Of a stretch of DNA of 64,000 nt, positions 53,742 through 63,217 are shown in pieces. The notes below the pieces were generated by a model, which was not told the origin of the DNA, made no database searches, and was given only the letters and a program-made list of their open reading frames with translations. The translations under genes were made by a program, and so were the position numbers. The stretch comes from Mycobacterium sp. PS03-16. Its GTDB lineage: Bacteria; Actinomycetota; Actinomycetes; Mycobacteriales; Mycobacteriaceae. The DNA is taken from NCBI RefSeq assembly GCF_004570325.1, contig NZ_SPQO01000003.1, forward strand, positions 242,091 through 306,090. The letters are read 5' to 3'. Position 1 is the first letter of the stretch; each line of letters starts with the position of its first letter.

Positions 53742-54144
53742 CACCACGCCACGCACCTACCCGAACCGCTACGTCGCGTTCGGCACCGGCGCCGTGATCG
53801 CCGGCGCCCTGGCCTACATCGGCTTCGCCGACCCCCACCGCCCGGGCTTCCTGTTCCCACCCTGTCCTTTCAAAATGGTGACCGGTTGGGACTGCCCGGG
53901 TTGCGGGGGCCTGCGGATGACCCATGACCTCCTCCACGGCGACATCGCGGCCGCCGTCACCGACAACGTCTTCCTCCTCGTCGGGCTGCCGCTGCTGGCG
54001 GCCTGGATCGTCGCGCGCCGCCGGCAGCGCAAATCCGTGATGCCGCCGACGGCCATCATCGTCCTCGCCGTCGCCATGATCAGCTGGACGGTGGTGCGCA
54101 ATCTGCCCGGATTCCCGCTGGTCCCGACGCTTCTCGACGGGTGA
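53731..54144 (+). CDS. DUF2752 membrane protein
   Basis: A 137-aa protein with three hydrophobic helices (about residues 15-35, 78-97 and 105-123). The family signature CPFKMVTGWDCPGCGGLRM lies after the first helix, with three cysteines and a His-rich follow-up (THDLLHGD). Function unknown. It overlaps the end of the TM2 gene and so is co-translated with it. gltB follows 83 nt later behind its own promoter. Confidence 0.82.
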   Translation: MGPDTTPRTYPNRYVAFGTGAVIAGALAYIGFADPHRPGFLFPPCPFKMVTGWDCPGCGGLRMTHDLLHGDIAAAVTDNVFLLVGLPLLAAWIVARRRQRKSVMPPTAIIVLAVAMISWTVVRNLPGFPLVPTLLDG

Positions 54145-54161
54145 CGACCGCCCCACGCTGA

Positions 54162-54167
54162 TACACT
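54162..54167 (+). promoter_or_regulatory. Predicted -10 box of gltB
   Basis: TACACT matches TANNNT and would start transcription near 54174, leaving a leader of about 54 nt before the ATG at 54228. Most neighbouring promoters are leaderless. Confidence 0.55.
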
Positions 54168-54181
54168 GGACCTTCGGGCCG

Positions 54182-54218
54182 CCGCAGTCCCGCTCATGCG
54201 AAATCCGGACTGCGGAGG
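54182..54218 (+). promoter_or_regulatory. Leader hairpin covering the gltB ribosome-binding site
   Basis: CCGCAGTCC (54182-54190) pairs perfectly with GGACTGCGG (54207-54215), a 9-bp stem with a 16-nt loop. The 3' arm runs into the Shine-Dalgarno GGAGG (54214-54218), 9 nt before the ATG. A structure able to hide the ribosome-binding site suggests control at translation, by an unknown signal. Confidence 0.5.
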
Positions 54219-54227
54219 TGCACTTCG

Positions 54228-57200
54228 ATGCTCTTCTCGGCTTTACCCCAGGCGCAGGGACTCTACGATCCCGAGCACGAGAAAGACCCGTGCGGCGTCG
54301 CCATGATCACCGACATCCAGGGCCGGCGGTCACACTCCATCGTCGCCGACGGCCTCGTCGCGCTCGAACACCTCGACCACCGCGGCGCGGCCGGCGCCGA
54401 GACCAACAGCGGTGACGGCGCAGGCATCCTCCTGCAACTGCCCGTCGAACTCTTCGAGGCGGTCGTCGACTTTGATCTGCCGCAGCCGACCGCCGACGGA
54501 TGCAACACCTACGCCGCCGGCATCTGCTTCCTGCCGCAGGATCCGCAGGACCGCAAGGAGGCGGTCCGCCGCGTCGAGGCCATCGCCGCCGAGGAGAACC
54601 TCGAGGTGCTCGGCTGGCGCGCCCTCCCGGTCGATCCCGACGGCGCCGACGTCGGCCACACGGCACTCAGTTGCATGCCCTACATGGCCCAATTGTTCGT
54701 CGCCGCACCGGAACACGACAACACTCGCCCCGCGGGCATCGACCTCGACCGCCGCGTCTACCCGCTGCGCAAACGTGCCGAAGCCACGGCCGACGTCTAC
54801 TTCCCGTCGCTGTCGAGCCGCACCATCGCCTACAAGGGCATGCTGACCACCGTCCAGATCCCGCTGTTCTTCGCCGATCTGCGCGACGAACGGTGCCGCA
54901 GTGCGATCGCCATCGTGCACAGCCGGTTCTCTACCAACACGTTCCCGTCGTGGCCGCTGGCGCACCCGTTCCGGATGATCGCCCACAACGGCGAGATCAA
55001 CACCGTGCGCGGCAACCGCAACCGCATGCACGCCCGTGAAGCCATGCTGGCGAGCGCCAACATCCCCGGCGACCTCAGCCGCCTCTCACCGATCTGCACG
55101 CCCGAGGCGTCGGACTCCGCCAGCTTCGACGAGGTCCTCGAACTACTGCACCTCGGCGGCCGCAGCCTGCCGCACGCGGTGCTGATGATGATCCCCGAGG
55201 CGTGGGAGAACAACACCTCGATGGACGCCGACGAGCGCGCGTTCTGGCAGTTTCACGCCTCCCTGATGGAACCGTGGGACGGTCCCGCCTGTGTCACGTT
55301 CACCGACGGCACGCTCGTCGGAGCGGTGCTGGACCGCAACGGATTACGGCCCGGGCGCTGGTGGCGCACCATCGACGACCGACTGATCCTCGCCAGCGAG
55401 GCCGGGGTGCTCGACGTGCCGTCCTCGGAGATCGTCGCCAAGGGTCGGCTGCAGCCGGGCAAGATGCTGCTGATCGACACCGCGGCCGGCCGCGTCGTCA
55501 GCGACGACGACATCAAGCTCGAGCTGTCCCGGGCCGAGGCCTACGGCGAGTGGCTGCACTCCGGACTGCTCGAACTGGCCACGCTGCCCGACCGGGTGCG
55601 GGTGCAGCCCAACCACGAGTCGGTGGTGCGGCGGCAGATCTCGTTCGGCTACACCGAAGAGGAACTGCGGATCCTGCTCACCCCGATGGCGGCCTCCGGC
55701 GCCGAACCGCTCGGCTCCATGGGCACCGACACCCCGACGGCCGTCCTGTCCGAGCGGTCCCGCTCGCTGTACGACTACTTCGTCGAACTGTTCGCCCAGG
55801 TGACCAATCCGCCGCTGGACGCCATCCGCGAAGAGGTCGTCACCAGCATGTCCCGCGTCATGGGTCCCGAGCAGAACCTGCTCGAGCCGACCGCGGCGTC
55901 GTGCCGCCAGATCCTGCTCAAGTGGCCGGTTCTGGACAACGACGAGCTCAACAAGATCGTCCACATCAACGACGACGGCGAACACCCGGGCCTGCGCACC
56001 ACCGTGCTCAAGGCGCTCTACGACGTCGAACGCGGCGGCGAGGGCCTGGCCGAGGCGCTCGAGGACCTGCGCACCCGTGCCTGCGAGGCCATCGAGCGGG
56101 GGGCGCGCACGCTGGTCATCTCCGACCGCGATTCCGACCACACCCGTGCGCCGATCCCGTCCCTGCTCGCGGTGTCGGCGGTCCACCACCATCTGGTGCG
56201 CACCAAAGAGCGCACCACGGTCGGCCTGGTCGTGGAATCCGGCGACGCCCGCGAGGTCCACCACATCGCGATGCTGATCGGATTCGGCGCCGCCGCGGTG
56301 AACCCGTACCTGGCGTTCGAGTCGATCGAGGACCTGATCCGCGAAGGCGAACTCACCGGCATCGAATCTGCTGCGGCCGTGCGTAACTACCTCAAGGCGC
56401 TCGGTAAGGGGGTGACGAAGGTGATGAGTAAGATGGGCATCTCCACCGTCGCCTCCTACACCGCCGCGCAGGCCTTCGAAGCCGTCGGCATCGACAGATC
56501 GGTGATCGACGAGTACTTCACCGGCACCCCGACGCAGATCGGCGGCATCGGCCTCGACGTCATCGCGGAGGAGGTCAAACTGCGCCACCGCAGGGCCTAC
56601 CCGGAGAACCCGACCGAGCGGGTGCACCGGCGCCTCGAGGTGGGCGGGGAGTACGCGTTCCGCCGCGAGGGTGAACTGCACCTGTTCACCCCCGAAGTGG
56701 TGTTCCTGCTGCAGCATTCGACTCGCACGGGCCGCTACGACGTGTTCCGGCAGTACTCCGACGAAGTCGACCGGCTCTCCCGCGACGGCGGCACCCTGCG
56801 CGGACTGTTCGAGCTGAAGACGGGCGTGCGCGAACCGGTGCCGCTCGACGAGGTGGAACCGGTCGAGGCGATCCTCACCCGCTTCAACACCGGCGCGATG
56901 AGCTACGGGTCGATCAGCGCCGAGGCCCACGAGACCATGGCCATCGCGATGAACAACCTCGGCGGCCGGTCCAACAGCGGCGAAGGCGGCGAGGACGTCG
57001 ACCGGCTCTACGATCCCCAGCGGCGCAGCGCGGTCAAACAGGTCGCCAGCGGTCGGTTCGGCGTGACCAGCGACTACCTGGTCAACGCCAGCGACATCCA
57101 GATCAAGATGGCCCAGGGCGCGAAACCCGGTGAGGGCGGGCAGCTTCCGGGCTACAAGGTGTACCCGAACATCGCCAAGACGCGGCACTCCACGCCGGGC

Positions 57201-58784
57201 GTCGGGCTGATCTCACCGCCGCCGCACCACGACATCTACTCGATCGAGGATCTCGCGCAGCTGATCCACGACCTGAAGAACGCCAATGACCGGGCGCGCA
57301 TCCACGTCAAACTGGTCTCCAGTGTCGGTGTCGGCACCGTGGCGGCCGGGGTGTCCAAGGCGCACGCCGACGTGGTGCTGATCTCCGGGAACGACGGCGG
57401 GACCGGCGCCGCACCGCTGACCAGCCTCAAACACGCCGGCGCACCGTGGGAGATCGGCCTGGCCGATGCCCAGCAGACGCTGGTGCTCAACGGTCTTCGG
57501 GACCGCATCACCGTGCAGTGCGACGGCGGGATGCGCACCGCGCGCGACGTGGTGGTCGCGATGCTGCTCGGCGCCGAGGAATTCGGGTTCGCCACCGCTC
57601 CGCTGGTGGTCGCGGGCTGCATCATGATGCGGGTCTGTCACCTCGACACCTGCCCGGTGGGCGTCGCCACCCAGAACCCGGAACTGCGGGCGCGGTTCAA
57701 CGGCAAGCCGGAGTTCGTGGAGAACTACTTCCGGTTCGTCGCCGAGGACATCCGTCGCCACCTCGCCGCACTGGGTTTTCGCGGCATCGACGAGGCCGTC
57801 GGGCACGCCGAACTGCTCGACACCGCCGCAGGCATCGACCACTGGAAGAGCCGGGGGCTCGATCTGTCCCCGATCTTCACCGTGCCCACCGACGCGCACG
57901 GCGGCGAACCGCAGCGGCGCAAACTCAAAGACCAGTACCACGCGCTGGACCAGGCGCTCGACCAGACGCTGATCCAACTCGCCGAGGGCGCGCTCGAGGA
58001 CGCCCACCCGGTCACGCTGCAACTGCCGATCCGCAACGTCAACCGCACCGTCGGCACGCTGCTGGGCGCCGAGGTCACCCGCCGCTACGGCGCCGCCGGT
58101 CTGCCCGACGACACCATCCGCATCCAACTCACCGGCTCCGCCGGCCAGTCGATCGGCGCATTCCTGCCGCCGGGCATCACCATCGATCTCGTCGGCGACG
58201 CCAACGACTATGTCGGCAAGGGTCTCTCGGGGGGACGCATCATCGTCCGGCCCGACGACGACGTGCTGTTTCTGCCCGAGGACAACGTCATCGCCGGCAA
58301 CACGCTGCTCTACGGCGCCACGTCGGGTGAGGTGTTCCTGCGCGGCCTGGCCGGGGAGCGGTTCTGCGCCCGCAACTCCGGGGCGCTGGCCGTCGTGGAG
58401 GGCGTCGGCGACCACGCCTGTGAGTACATGACCGGCGGCCGCGTCGTGGTGCTCGGCAAGACCGGCCGCAACATGGCCGCCGGGATGAGCGGCGGCATCG
58501 CCTACGTGCTCGGACTCAACCCGGCCAAGGTCAACCCCGCGATGGTCGAATTGCAGCGCCTCGAACCCGAGGACCTGGCGTGGCTGCACGAGGTGGTGGC
58601 CCGGCACGCCCGCCTCACCGGCAGCACGGTGGCCACCTCGGTGCTGTCGGACTGGCCGCGGCGCAGCGCACAGTTCACCAAGGTCATGCCCACCGACTAC
58701 CAGCGCGTCCTGCAGGCCACCCGAATGGCCAAGGCCGAGGGTCGCGACGTCGACACCGCGATCATGGAGGCCAGCCGTGGCTGA
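54228..58784 (+). CDS. gltB: Glutamate synthase large subunit
   Basis: GOGAT alpha chain of 1518 aa, transferring the glutamine amide to 2-oxoglutarate. After a 21-residue propeptide, Cys22 (DPCGVAMI) is the N-terminal nucleophile of the class II amidotransferase. The central domain and FMN domain follow, including [15 protein letters not shown] and [11 protein letters not shown]. The [3Fe-4S] ligands are Cys1131, Cys1137 and Cys1142 ([12 protein letters not shown]). The C-terminal beta-helix has GGRIIVRP and GGRVVVLG repeats. ATG at 54228 has a GGAGG 9 nt upstream within a hairpin. It overlaps gltD by 8 bp. Confidence 0.97.
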   Translation: MLFSALPQAQGLYDPEHEKDPCGVAMITDIQGRRSHSIVADGLVALEHLDHRGAAGAETNSGDGAGILLQLPVELFEAVVDFDLPQPTADGCNTYAAGICFLPQDPQDRKEAVRRVEAIAAEENLEVLGWRALPVDPDGADVGHTALSCMPYMAQLFVAAPEHDNTRPAGIDLDRRVYPLRKRAEATADVYFPSLSSRTIAYKGMLTTVQIPLFFADLRDERCRSAIAIVHSRFSTNTFPSWPLAHPFRMIAHNGEINTVRGNRNRMHAREAMLASANIPGDLSRLSPICTPEASDSASFDEVLELLHLGGRSLPHAVLMMIPEAWENNTSMDADERAFWQFHASLMEPWDGPACVTFTDGTLVGAVLDRNGLRPGRWWRTIDDRLILASEAGVLDVPSSEIVAKGRLQPGKMLLIDTAAGRVVSDDDIKLELSRAEAYGEWLHSGLLELATLPDRVRVQPNHESVVRRQISFGYTEEELRILLTPMAASGAEPLGSMGTDTPTAVLSERSRSLYDYFVELFAQVTNPPLDAIREEVVTSMSRVMGPEQNLLEPTAASCRQILLKWPVLDNDELNKIVHINDDGEHPGLRTTVLKALYDVERGGEGLAEALEDLRTRACEAIERGARTLVISDRDSDHTRAPIPSLLAVSAVHHHLVRTKERTTVGLVVESGDAREVHHIAMLIGFGAAAVNPYLAFESIEDLIREGELTGIESAAAVRNYLKALGKGVTKVMSKMGISTVASYTAAQAFEAVGIDRSVIDEYFTGTPTQIGGIGLDVIAEEVKLRHRRAYPENPTERVHRRLEVGGEYAFRREGELHLFTPEVVFLLQHSTRTGRYDVFRQYSDEVDRLSRDGGTLRGLFELKTGVREPVPLDEVEPVEAILTRFNTGAMSYGSISAEAHETMAIAMNNLGGRSNSGEGGEDVDRLYDPQRRSAVKQVASGRFGVTSDYLVNASDIQIKMAQGAKPGEGGQLPGYKVYPNIAKTRHSTPGVGLISPPPHHDIYSIEDLAQLIHDLKNANDRARIHVKLVSSVGVGTVAAGVSKAHADVVLISGNDGGTGAAPLTSLKHAGAPWEIGLADAQQTLVLNGLRDRITVQCDGGMRTARDVVVAMLLGAEEFGFATAPLVVAGCIMMRVCHLDTCPVGVATQNPELRARFNGKPEFVENYFRFVAEDIRRHLAALGFRGIDEAVGHAELLDTAAGIDHWKSRGLDLSPIFTVPTDAHGGEPQRRKLKDQYHALDQALDQTLIQLAEGALEDAHPVTLQLPIRNVNRTVGTLLGAEVTRRYGAAGLPDDTIRIQLTGSAGQSIGAFLPPGITIDLVGDANDYVGKGLSGGRIIVRPDDDVLFLPEDNVIAGNTLLYGATSGEVFLRGLAGERFCARNSGALAVVEGVGDHACEYMTGGRVVVLGKTGRNMAAGMSGGIAYVLGLNPAKVNPAMVELQRLEPEDLAWLHEVVARHARLTGSTVATSVLSDWPRRSAQFTKVMPTDYQRVLQATRMAKAEGRDVDTAIMEASRG

Positions 58785-60285
58785 TCCGACCGGATTCTTG
58801 CATGTGCCGAAGGTCGAGGCGACCAAACGGCCCGTCGACGAACGCGTCGGCGACTGGCGCGAGGTCTACGAACAGCAGAACCTGTCCGAGCGGGCCGCGG
58901 AGGTCTCCCAGCAGGCGCGCCGCTGCATGGACTGCGGAATACCGTTCTGCCACTCCGGATCCGCCGGCTGCCCGCTGGGCAACCTGATCCCCGAGTGGAA
59001 CGACCTGGTGCGCCGCGGCCGCTGGGACGCCGCCAGCGAACGCCTGCACGCCACCAACAACTTCCCGGAGTTCACCGGGCGGCTGTGCCCGGCGCCGTGC
59101 GAGGCGGCCTGCGTGCTGTCGATCAGCGAGGACCACACCGGCGGCAGCGTGACGATCAAGCGGATCGAGAACACGATCGCCGACCAGGCGTGGGCGCTGG
59201 GCCTCGTGGAACCGCAGCCCGCGTCGATCCGCACCGGCAAGCACGTCGCGGTGGTCGGCTCCGGGCCCGCGGGGCTCGCGGCGGCCCAGCAGCTGACCCG
59301 CGCCGGGCACGACGTCACCGTCTACGAGCGCGACGACCGCGTCGGCGGCCTCATGCGGTACGGCATCCCCGAATACAAGCTCGAGAAGAAGACCCTCGAT
59401 CAGCGCCTGGCGCAGATGCGGGCCGAAGGCACCCGCTTCGTCACCGAATGCGAGGTCGGGGTCGACCTGACCGTGGAGCAGCTGCGGGCCCGCCACGACG
59501 CGGTGGTGCTGGCGGTCGGCGCGCTGCGCGGTCGAGACAACGACGTCCCGGGCCGCGACCTGCGCGGCGTGCACCTGGCGATGGAGCACCTCGTGCCGGC
59601 GAACCGGGAGTGCGAAGGCGACGGGCCGTCGTCGCTGTCGGCGCGCGGTAAGCACGTGGTGATCATCGGCGGCGGCGACACCGGCGCGGACTGCCTGGGC
59701 ACCGCCCATCGGCAGGGGGCGGCTTCGGTCACCCAACTGGACTACAACCCGGAACCGCCCGAGGTCCGCGACGACACCCGCAGCCCGTGGCCGACGTGGC
59801 CGCTGGTGCTGCGGACCCGGCTGTCCCCGGCGCACGCCGAGGGCGGGCACCGCCGCTACGAGGTGGCCGTGCAGCGCTTCCTCGGCGACGAGCACGGCAA
59901 CCTCCGGGGCATGGAGATCGCCGAGGTCAACGTCGAGCGGGATGCCGAGGGCCGGCGCCGCATCACCCCGGTCGGCCAGCCGCTGGAGATCCCCTGCGAT
60001 CTGGCCCTGCTGGCCATCGGCTTCGACGGGGTGGAACACATGCCGCTGCTCGACGGCCTCGGCTTGACGCTCAACCGGCGCGGCGCACTGCCGTGCGGCA
60101 GCGACTGGCAAACCGACGCGCCGGGGGTGTTCGTGTGCGGGGACGCTCACCGCGGTGCGTCGCTGATCGTGTGGGCGATTGCCGAGGGCCGCAGCGCCGC
60201 GCACGCGGTCGACGCCTACCTGATGGGGGAGTCCGATCTGCCCGCCCCCGTGCGGCCGGGCGCGCTGCCGCTGGCCGTCGTTTAG
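58777..60285 (+). CDS. gltD: Glutamate synthase small subunit
   Basis: GOGAT beta chain of 502 aa that takes electrons from NADPH. The N-terminal Fe-S region has [19 protein letters not shown] and [11 protein letters not shown]. The FAD site is [15 protein letters not shown] and the NADPH site [13 protein letters not shown]. The end [19 protein letters not shown] matches the family. GTG at 58777 lies within the gltB end, so the two subunits are translationally coupled. pyk follows after 41 nt. Confidence 0.97.
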   Translation: MADPTGFLHVPKVEATKRPVDERVGDWREVYEQQNLSERAAEVSQQARRCMDCGIPFCHSGSAGCPLGNLIPEWNDLVRRGRWDAASERLHATNNFPEFTGRLCPAPCEAACVLSISEDHTGGSVTIKRIENTIADQAWALGLVEPQPASIRTGKHVAVVGSGPAGLAAAQQLTRAGHDVTVYERDDRVGGLMRYGIPEYKLEKKTLDQRLAQMRAEGTRFVTECEVGVDLTVEQLRARHDAVVLAVGALRGRDNDVPGRDLRGVHLAMEHLVPANRECEGDGPSSLSARGKHVVIIGGGDTGADCLGTAHRQGAASVTQLDYNPEPPEVRDDTRSPWPTWPLVLRTRLSPAHAEGGHRRYEVAVQRFLGDEHGNLRGMEIAEVNVERDAEGRRRITPVGQPLEIPCDLALLAIGFDGVEHMPLLDGLGLTLNRRGALPCGSDWQTDAPGVFVCGDAHRGASLIVWAIAEGRSAAHAVDAYLMGESDLPAPVRPGALPLAVV

Positions 60286-60312
60286 AAGGCGTTGTCTGAA
60301 TCGATTAACGAC

Positions 60313-60318
60313 TAGAAT
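60313..60318 (+). promoter_or_regulatory. Predicted -10 box of pyk
   Basis: TAGAAT ends 8 nt before the GTG at 60327, so pyk has its own promoter with a leader of 0-2 nt and is not only read from gltBD. Confidence 0.6.
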
Positions 60319-60326
60319 GAGGCAAC

Positions 60327-61745
60327 GTGAGTAGACGCGGAAAAATCGTCTGTACCCTCGGTCCGGCCACAGCCACCGACGAGGCGGTCAGAGCCCTGGT
60401 CGAGTCAGGGATGGATGTCGCCCGGCTGAACTTCAGCCACGGTGACCACTCGGACCATGAAGCCAACTACAAGCGCGTGCGCGCCGCGTCCGACTCCACC
60501 GGACACGCCGTCGGCATCCTCGCCGACCTGCAGGGACCGAAGATCCGGCTGGGCCGGTTCGCCGCGGGCCCCACCTACTGGGCGACCGGTGAGACCATCC
60601 GCATCACGGTCGAGGACTGTGACGGCACCCACGACCGGGTCTCGACCACCTACAAGCGTCTCGCCGAGGACGCCCGCACCGGTGACCGCGTCCTGGTCGA
60701 CGACGGCAACGTGGCGCTGGTGGTCACCGAGATCGAGGGCACCGACGTCATCTGCGAGGTCACCGAGGGCGGTCCGGTCAGCAACAACAAGGGCATGTCG
60801 TTGCCCGGCATGAACGTGTCCGCACCCGCGCTGTCGGAGAAGGACATCGAGGACCTCGAATTCGCCGTGCGCCTCGGGGTCGACCTGATCGCGTTGTCGT
60901 TCGTGCGCTCGCCCGCCGACATCGAACTGGTCCACGAGGTGATGGACCGCGTCGGTCGCCGGGTGCCGGTGATCGCGAAGCTGGAGAAGCCCGAGGCCAT
61001 CGACAACCTCGAGGCCATCGTGCTGGCGTTCGACGCGATCATGGTGGCTCGCGGTGACCTCGGTGTCGAGCTGCCGCTCGAAGAGGTCCCGCTGGTGCAG
61101 AAGCGCGCCATCCAGATGGCTCGCGAGAACGCCAAACCCGTCATCGTCGCCACCCAGATGCTGGAGTCGATGATCGAGAACTCGCGGCCCACCCGCGCCG
61201 AGGCCTCCGACGTCGCCAACGCCGTGCTCGACGGCGCCGACGCGGTGATGCTGTCGGGGGAGACCTCGGTGGGCAAGTTCCCGCTGGAGGCGGTCAAGAC
61301 GATGGCGCGGATCATCTGCGCGGTCGAGGAGAACTCGGTCGTCGTGCCGCCGTTGACGCACGTGCCGCGCACCAAGCGTGGCGTCATCTCGTATGCCGCC
61401 CGTGACATCGGCGAGCGGCTGGACGCCAAGGCGCTGGTCGCGTTCACCCAGTCGGGGGACACCGTTCGCCGGCTGGCGCGGCTGCACACGCCGCTGCCGG
61501 TGCTGGCGTTCACCGCGCTGCCCGAGGTGCGCAGCCAGCTGGCGCTGACGTGGGGCACCGAGACGTTCATCGTGCCGCACATCGACACCACCGACGGCAT
61601 GATCCGCCAGGTCGACAAGTCGCTGCTCGAACTGGGCCGCTACAAGCGCGGTGATCTGGTGGTCATCGTCGCGGGGGCGCCGCCCGGCACAGTAGGCTCC
61701 ACCAATCTGATCCATGTGCACCGGATCGGGGAGGACGACGTCTAG
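60327..61745 (+). CDS. pyk: Pyruvate kinase
   Basis: Glycolytic enzyme of 472 aa making ATP and pyruvate from PEP (cf. Rv1617 PykA). Motifs are KIVCTLGPATATDEAV, VARLNFSHGDH, ILADLQGPKIRLG, VIAKLEKPEAIDNL with the catalytic lysine, IMVARGDLGVELPLEEVP and ATQMLESMI. A complete C-terminal domain (VAFTQSGDTVRRLAR) for allosteric effectors is present. The GTG start follows a TAGAAT box by 8 nt. tesB comes 20 nt downstream. Confidence 0.97.
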   Translation: MSRRGKIVCTLGPATATDEAVRALVESGMDVARLNFSHGDHSDHEANYKRVRAASDSTGHAVGILADLQGPKIRLGRFAAGPTYWATGETIRITVEDCDGTHDRVSTTYKRLAEDARTGDRVLVDDGNVALVVTEIEGTDVICEVTEGGPVSNNKGMSLPGMNVSAPALSEKDIEDLEFAVRLGVDLIALSFVRSPADIELVHEVMDRVGRRVPVIAKLEKPEAIDNLEAIVLAFDAIMVARGDLGVELPLEEVPLVQKRAIQMARENAKPVIVATQMLESMIENSRPTRAEASDVANAVLDGADAVMLSGETSVGKFPLEAVKTMARIICAVEENSVVVPPLTHVPRTKRGVISYAARDIGERLDAKALVAFTQSGDTVRRLARLHTPLPVLAFTALPEVRSQLALTWGTETFIVPHIDTTDGMIRQVDKSLLELGRYKRGDLVVIVAGAPPGTVGSTNLIHVHRIGEDDV

Positions 61746-61765
61746 AAACGGTCAGGGAGGGTCCT

Positions 61766-62629
61766 TTGTCGGCAGCGGACTTCGCCGAGCTGCTGGCGGT
61801 CCTCGACCTCCGTCGCACCGGCGACGACACCTTCGTCGGGGCGCATCCCAGTAAGAACCCGGTGCGCACGTTCGGCGGCCAGATGATGGCGCAGGCGTTC
61901 GTCGCGGCGGCCCGCACCGTGGATGCGCGGATCGCGCCGAGCGCGCTGTCCGCGCATTTCATCGCCGGCGGTGATCCGGCGCGGGACCTCGAGTTCCGGG
62001 TGTCGCGCCTGCGCGACGAACGCCGCTTCGCCAACCGGCGCGTCGACGTGTGCCAGGACGAGGAGCTGCTGACCACGATCCTGGTGTCGTTCATGAACGG
62101 CGGCCGCGGCCTCGAACACGGGGTCGCGGCGCCCGACGTGCCGGACCCGGAGGGGTTGCCGAAGATCGGCGAGTTGCTGCGCGGCTACGAGGACACCGTC
62201 CCGCATTTCGTCGAGGCACTGCGGCCGATCGAGTGGCGCTACACCAACGACCCGGCCTGGGTGATGCGCGACAAGGGTGAACGTCTCGAGCACAACCGGG
62301 TGTGGCTCAAGACCGAGGGGCCGATGCCCGACGATCCGGTGCTGCACGCCGCGGCCCTGGTCTACTCCTCCGACACCACCGTGCTCGATTCGATCATCAC
62401 CACCCACGGACTGTCATGGGGGCACGACCGGATCTTCGCGGTCACGATGAACCACTCGGTGTGGTTCCACCGCCCGGTGCGGTTCGACGAGTGGGTGCTC
62501 TACGCCACCCGCTCGCCGGCCGCCGCCGAGTCCCGCGGGCTGGGCTCCGGGAACTACTTCGACCGCTCCGGCACGCTGCTGGCGACCGTCGTGTCGGAGG
62601 CGATCGTGAAGTACTTCCCGGGCCGGTAG
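61766..62629 (+). CDS. tesB: Acyl-CoA thioesterase II
   Basis: Double-hotdog thioesterase of 287 aa (cf. Rv1618) that hydrolyses acyl-CoA. Visible are VRTFGGQMMAQAFVAAARTV in the first hotdog, SAHFIAGGDPARDLEFRV, then ALVYSSDTTVLDSI and VTMNHSVWFHRPVRFDEW in the second hotdog with the active-site Asp region. The start is a rare TTG at 61766, supported by a good GGGAGGG about 6 nt upstream. It is convergent with the DUF4190 gene, with 4 bp between. Confidence 0.95.
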   Translation: MSAADFAELLAVLDLRRTGDDTFVGAHPSKNPVRTFGGQMMAQAFVAAARTVDARIAPSALSAHFIAGGDPARDLEFRVSRLRDERRFANRRVDVCQDEELLTTILVSFMNGGRGLEHGVAAPDVPDPEGLPKIGELLRGYEDTVPHFVEALRPIEWRYTNDPAWVMRDKGERLEHNRVWLKTEGPMPDDPVLHAAALVYSSDTTVLDSIITTHGLSWGHDRIFAVTMNHSVWFHRPVRFDEWVLYATRSPAAAESRGLGSGNYFDRSGTLLATVVSEAIVKYFPGR

Positions 62630-62633
62630 TCGC

Positions 62634-63206
62634 CTACGGTGACGGCGTCAGCGAGACGCTGAACTGCTCCTCGAGGTTCTGCTCGAACCGCTGCTGGCAC
62701 TCCTGCTGCGCCTCGACGTCGTTGCCGGCCTGCTGCAGGCAGTCGAACAGGTCGCCCGCGCCGACATCCTGGGCGAACTGGATGGTCAGCACGATCGCGA
62801 CGATCGACACGATGATGCCGAGCACGCCGAGCACGATGCCGGCCATCGCGACGCCGCCGTTGGTCGCCTCGCCGCGTTTGGCGCGGCCCCGGCCGATCAC
62901 ACCGAGGATCACCGCGATGACGCCGAACAGGATGCCGCCGAACACCGAGAGCAGGCCGACGATCGCGACGATCAGCGAGGCGATGCCCAACCCGTTCTTC
63001 GGCTGCTGCTGCACCGGATAGCCGCCACGGTAGGGTCCCTGCGGCGGCGGCGGATAGCTCCCGGGGTAGGCCCCGTACGGGTACGGCTGCTGCTGCTGCG
63101 GGTACGGCTGCTGTTGCTGCGGGTACGCCGGCTGCGCCGGGTTCGGTGGCGGGGGCGGTGGCGGCGGCGACGACGGGGACTGTTCGGGTTTATCCGACTC
63201 GGTCAT
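62634..63206 (-). CDS. DUF4190-type membrane protein with Pro/Gln/Tyr-rich head
   Basis: A 190-aa protein. Residues 1-68 are a disordered head rich in Pro, Gln and Tyr (PYPQQQQPYPQQQQPY). Residues 72-100 and 117-145 form two hydrophobic helices around GRGRAKRGEATNGGVAMAG, as in DUF4190 proteins. A C-terminal outside domain of about 45 residues has two cysteines (DCLQQAGN, QECQQRF) that may pair. Function unknown. It begins 11 nt after the cydC stop on the same strand, so the two may be co-transcribed. Confidence 0.82.
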   Translation of the reverse strand: MTESDKPEQSPSSPPPPPPPPNPAQPAYPQQQQPYPQQQQPYPYGAYPGSYPPPPQGPYRGGYPVQQQPKNGLGIASLIVAIVGLLSVFGGILFGVIAVILGVIGRGRAKRGEATNGGVAMAGIVLGVLGIIVSIVAIVLTIQFAQDVGAGDLFDCLQQAGNDVEAQQECQQRFEQNLEEQFSVSLTPSP

Positions 63207-63217
63207 GGTTGCCGAGG

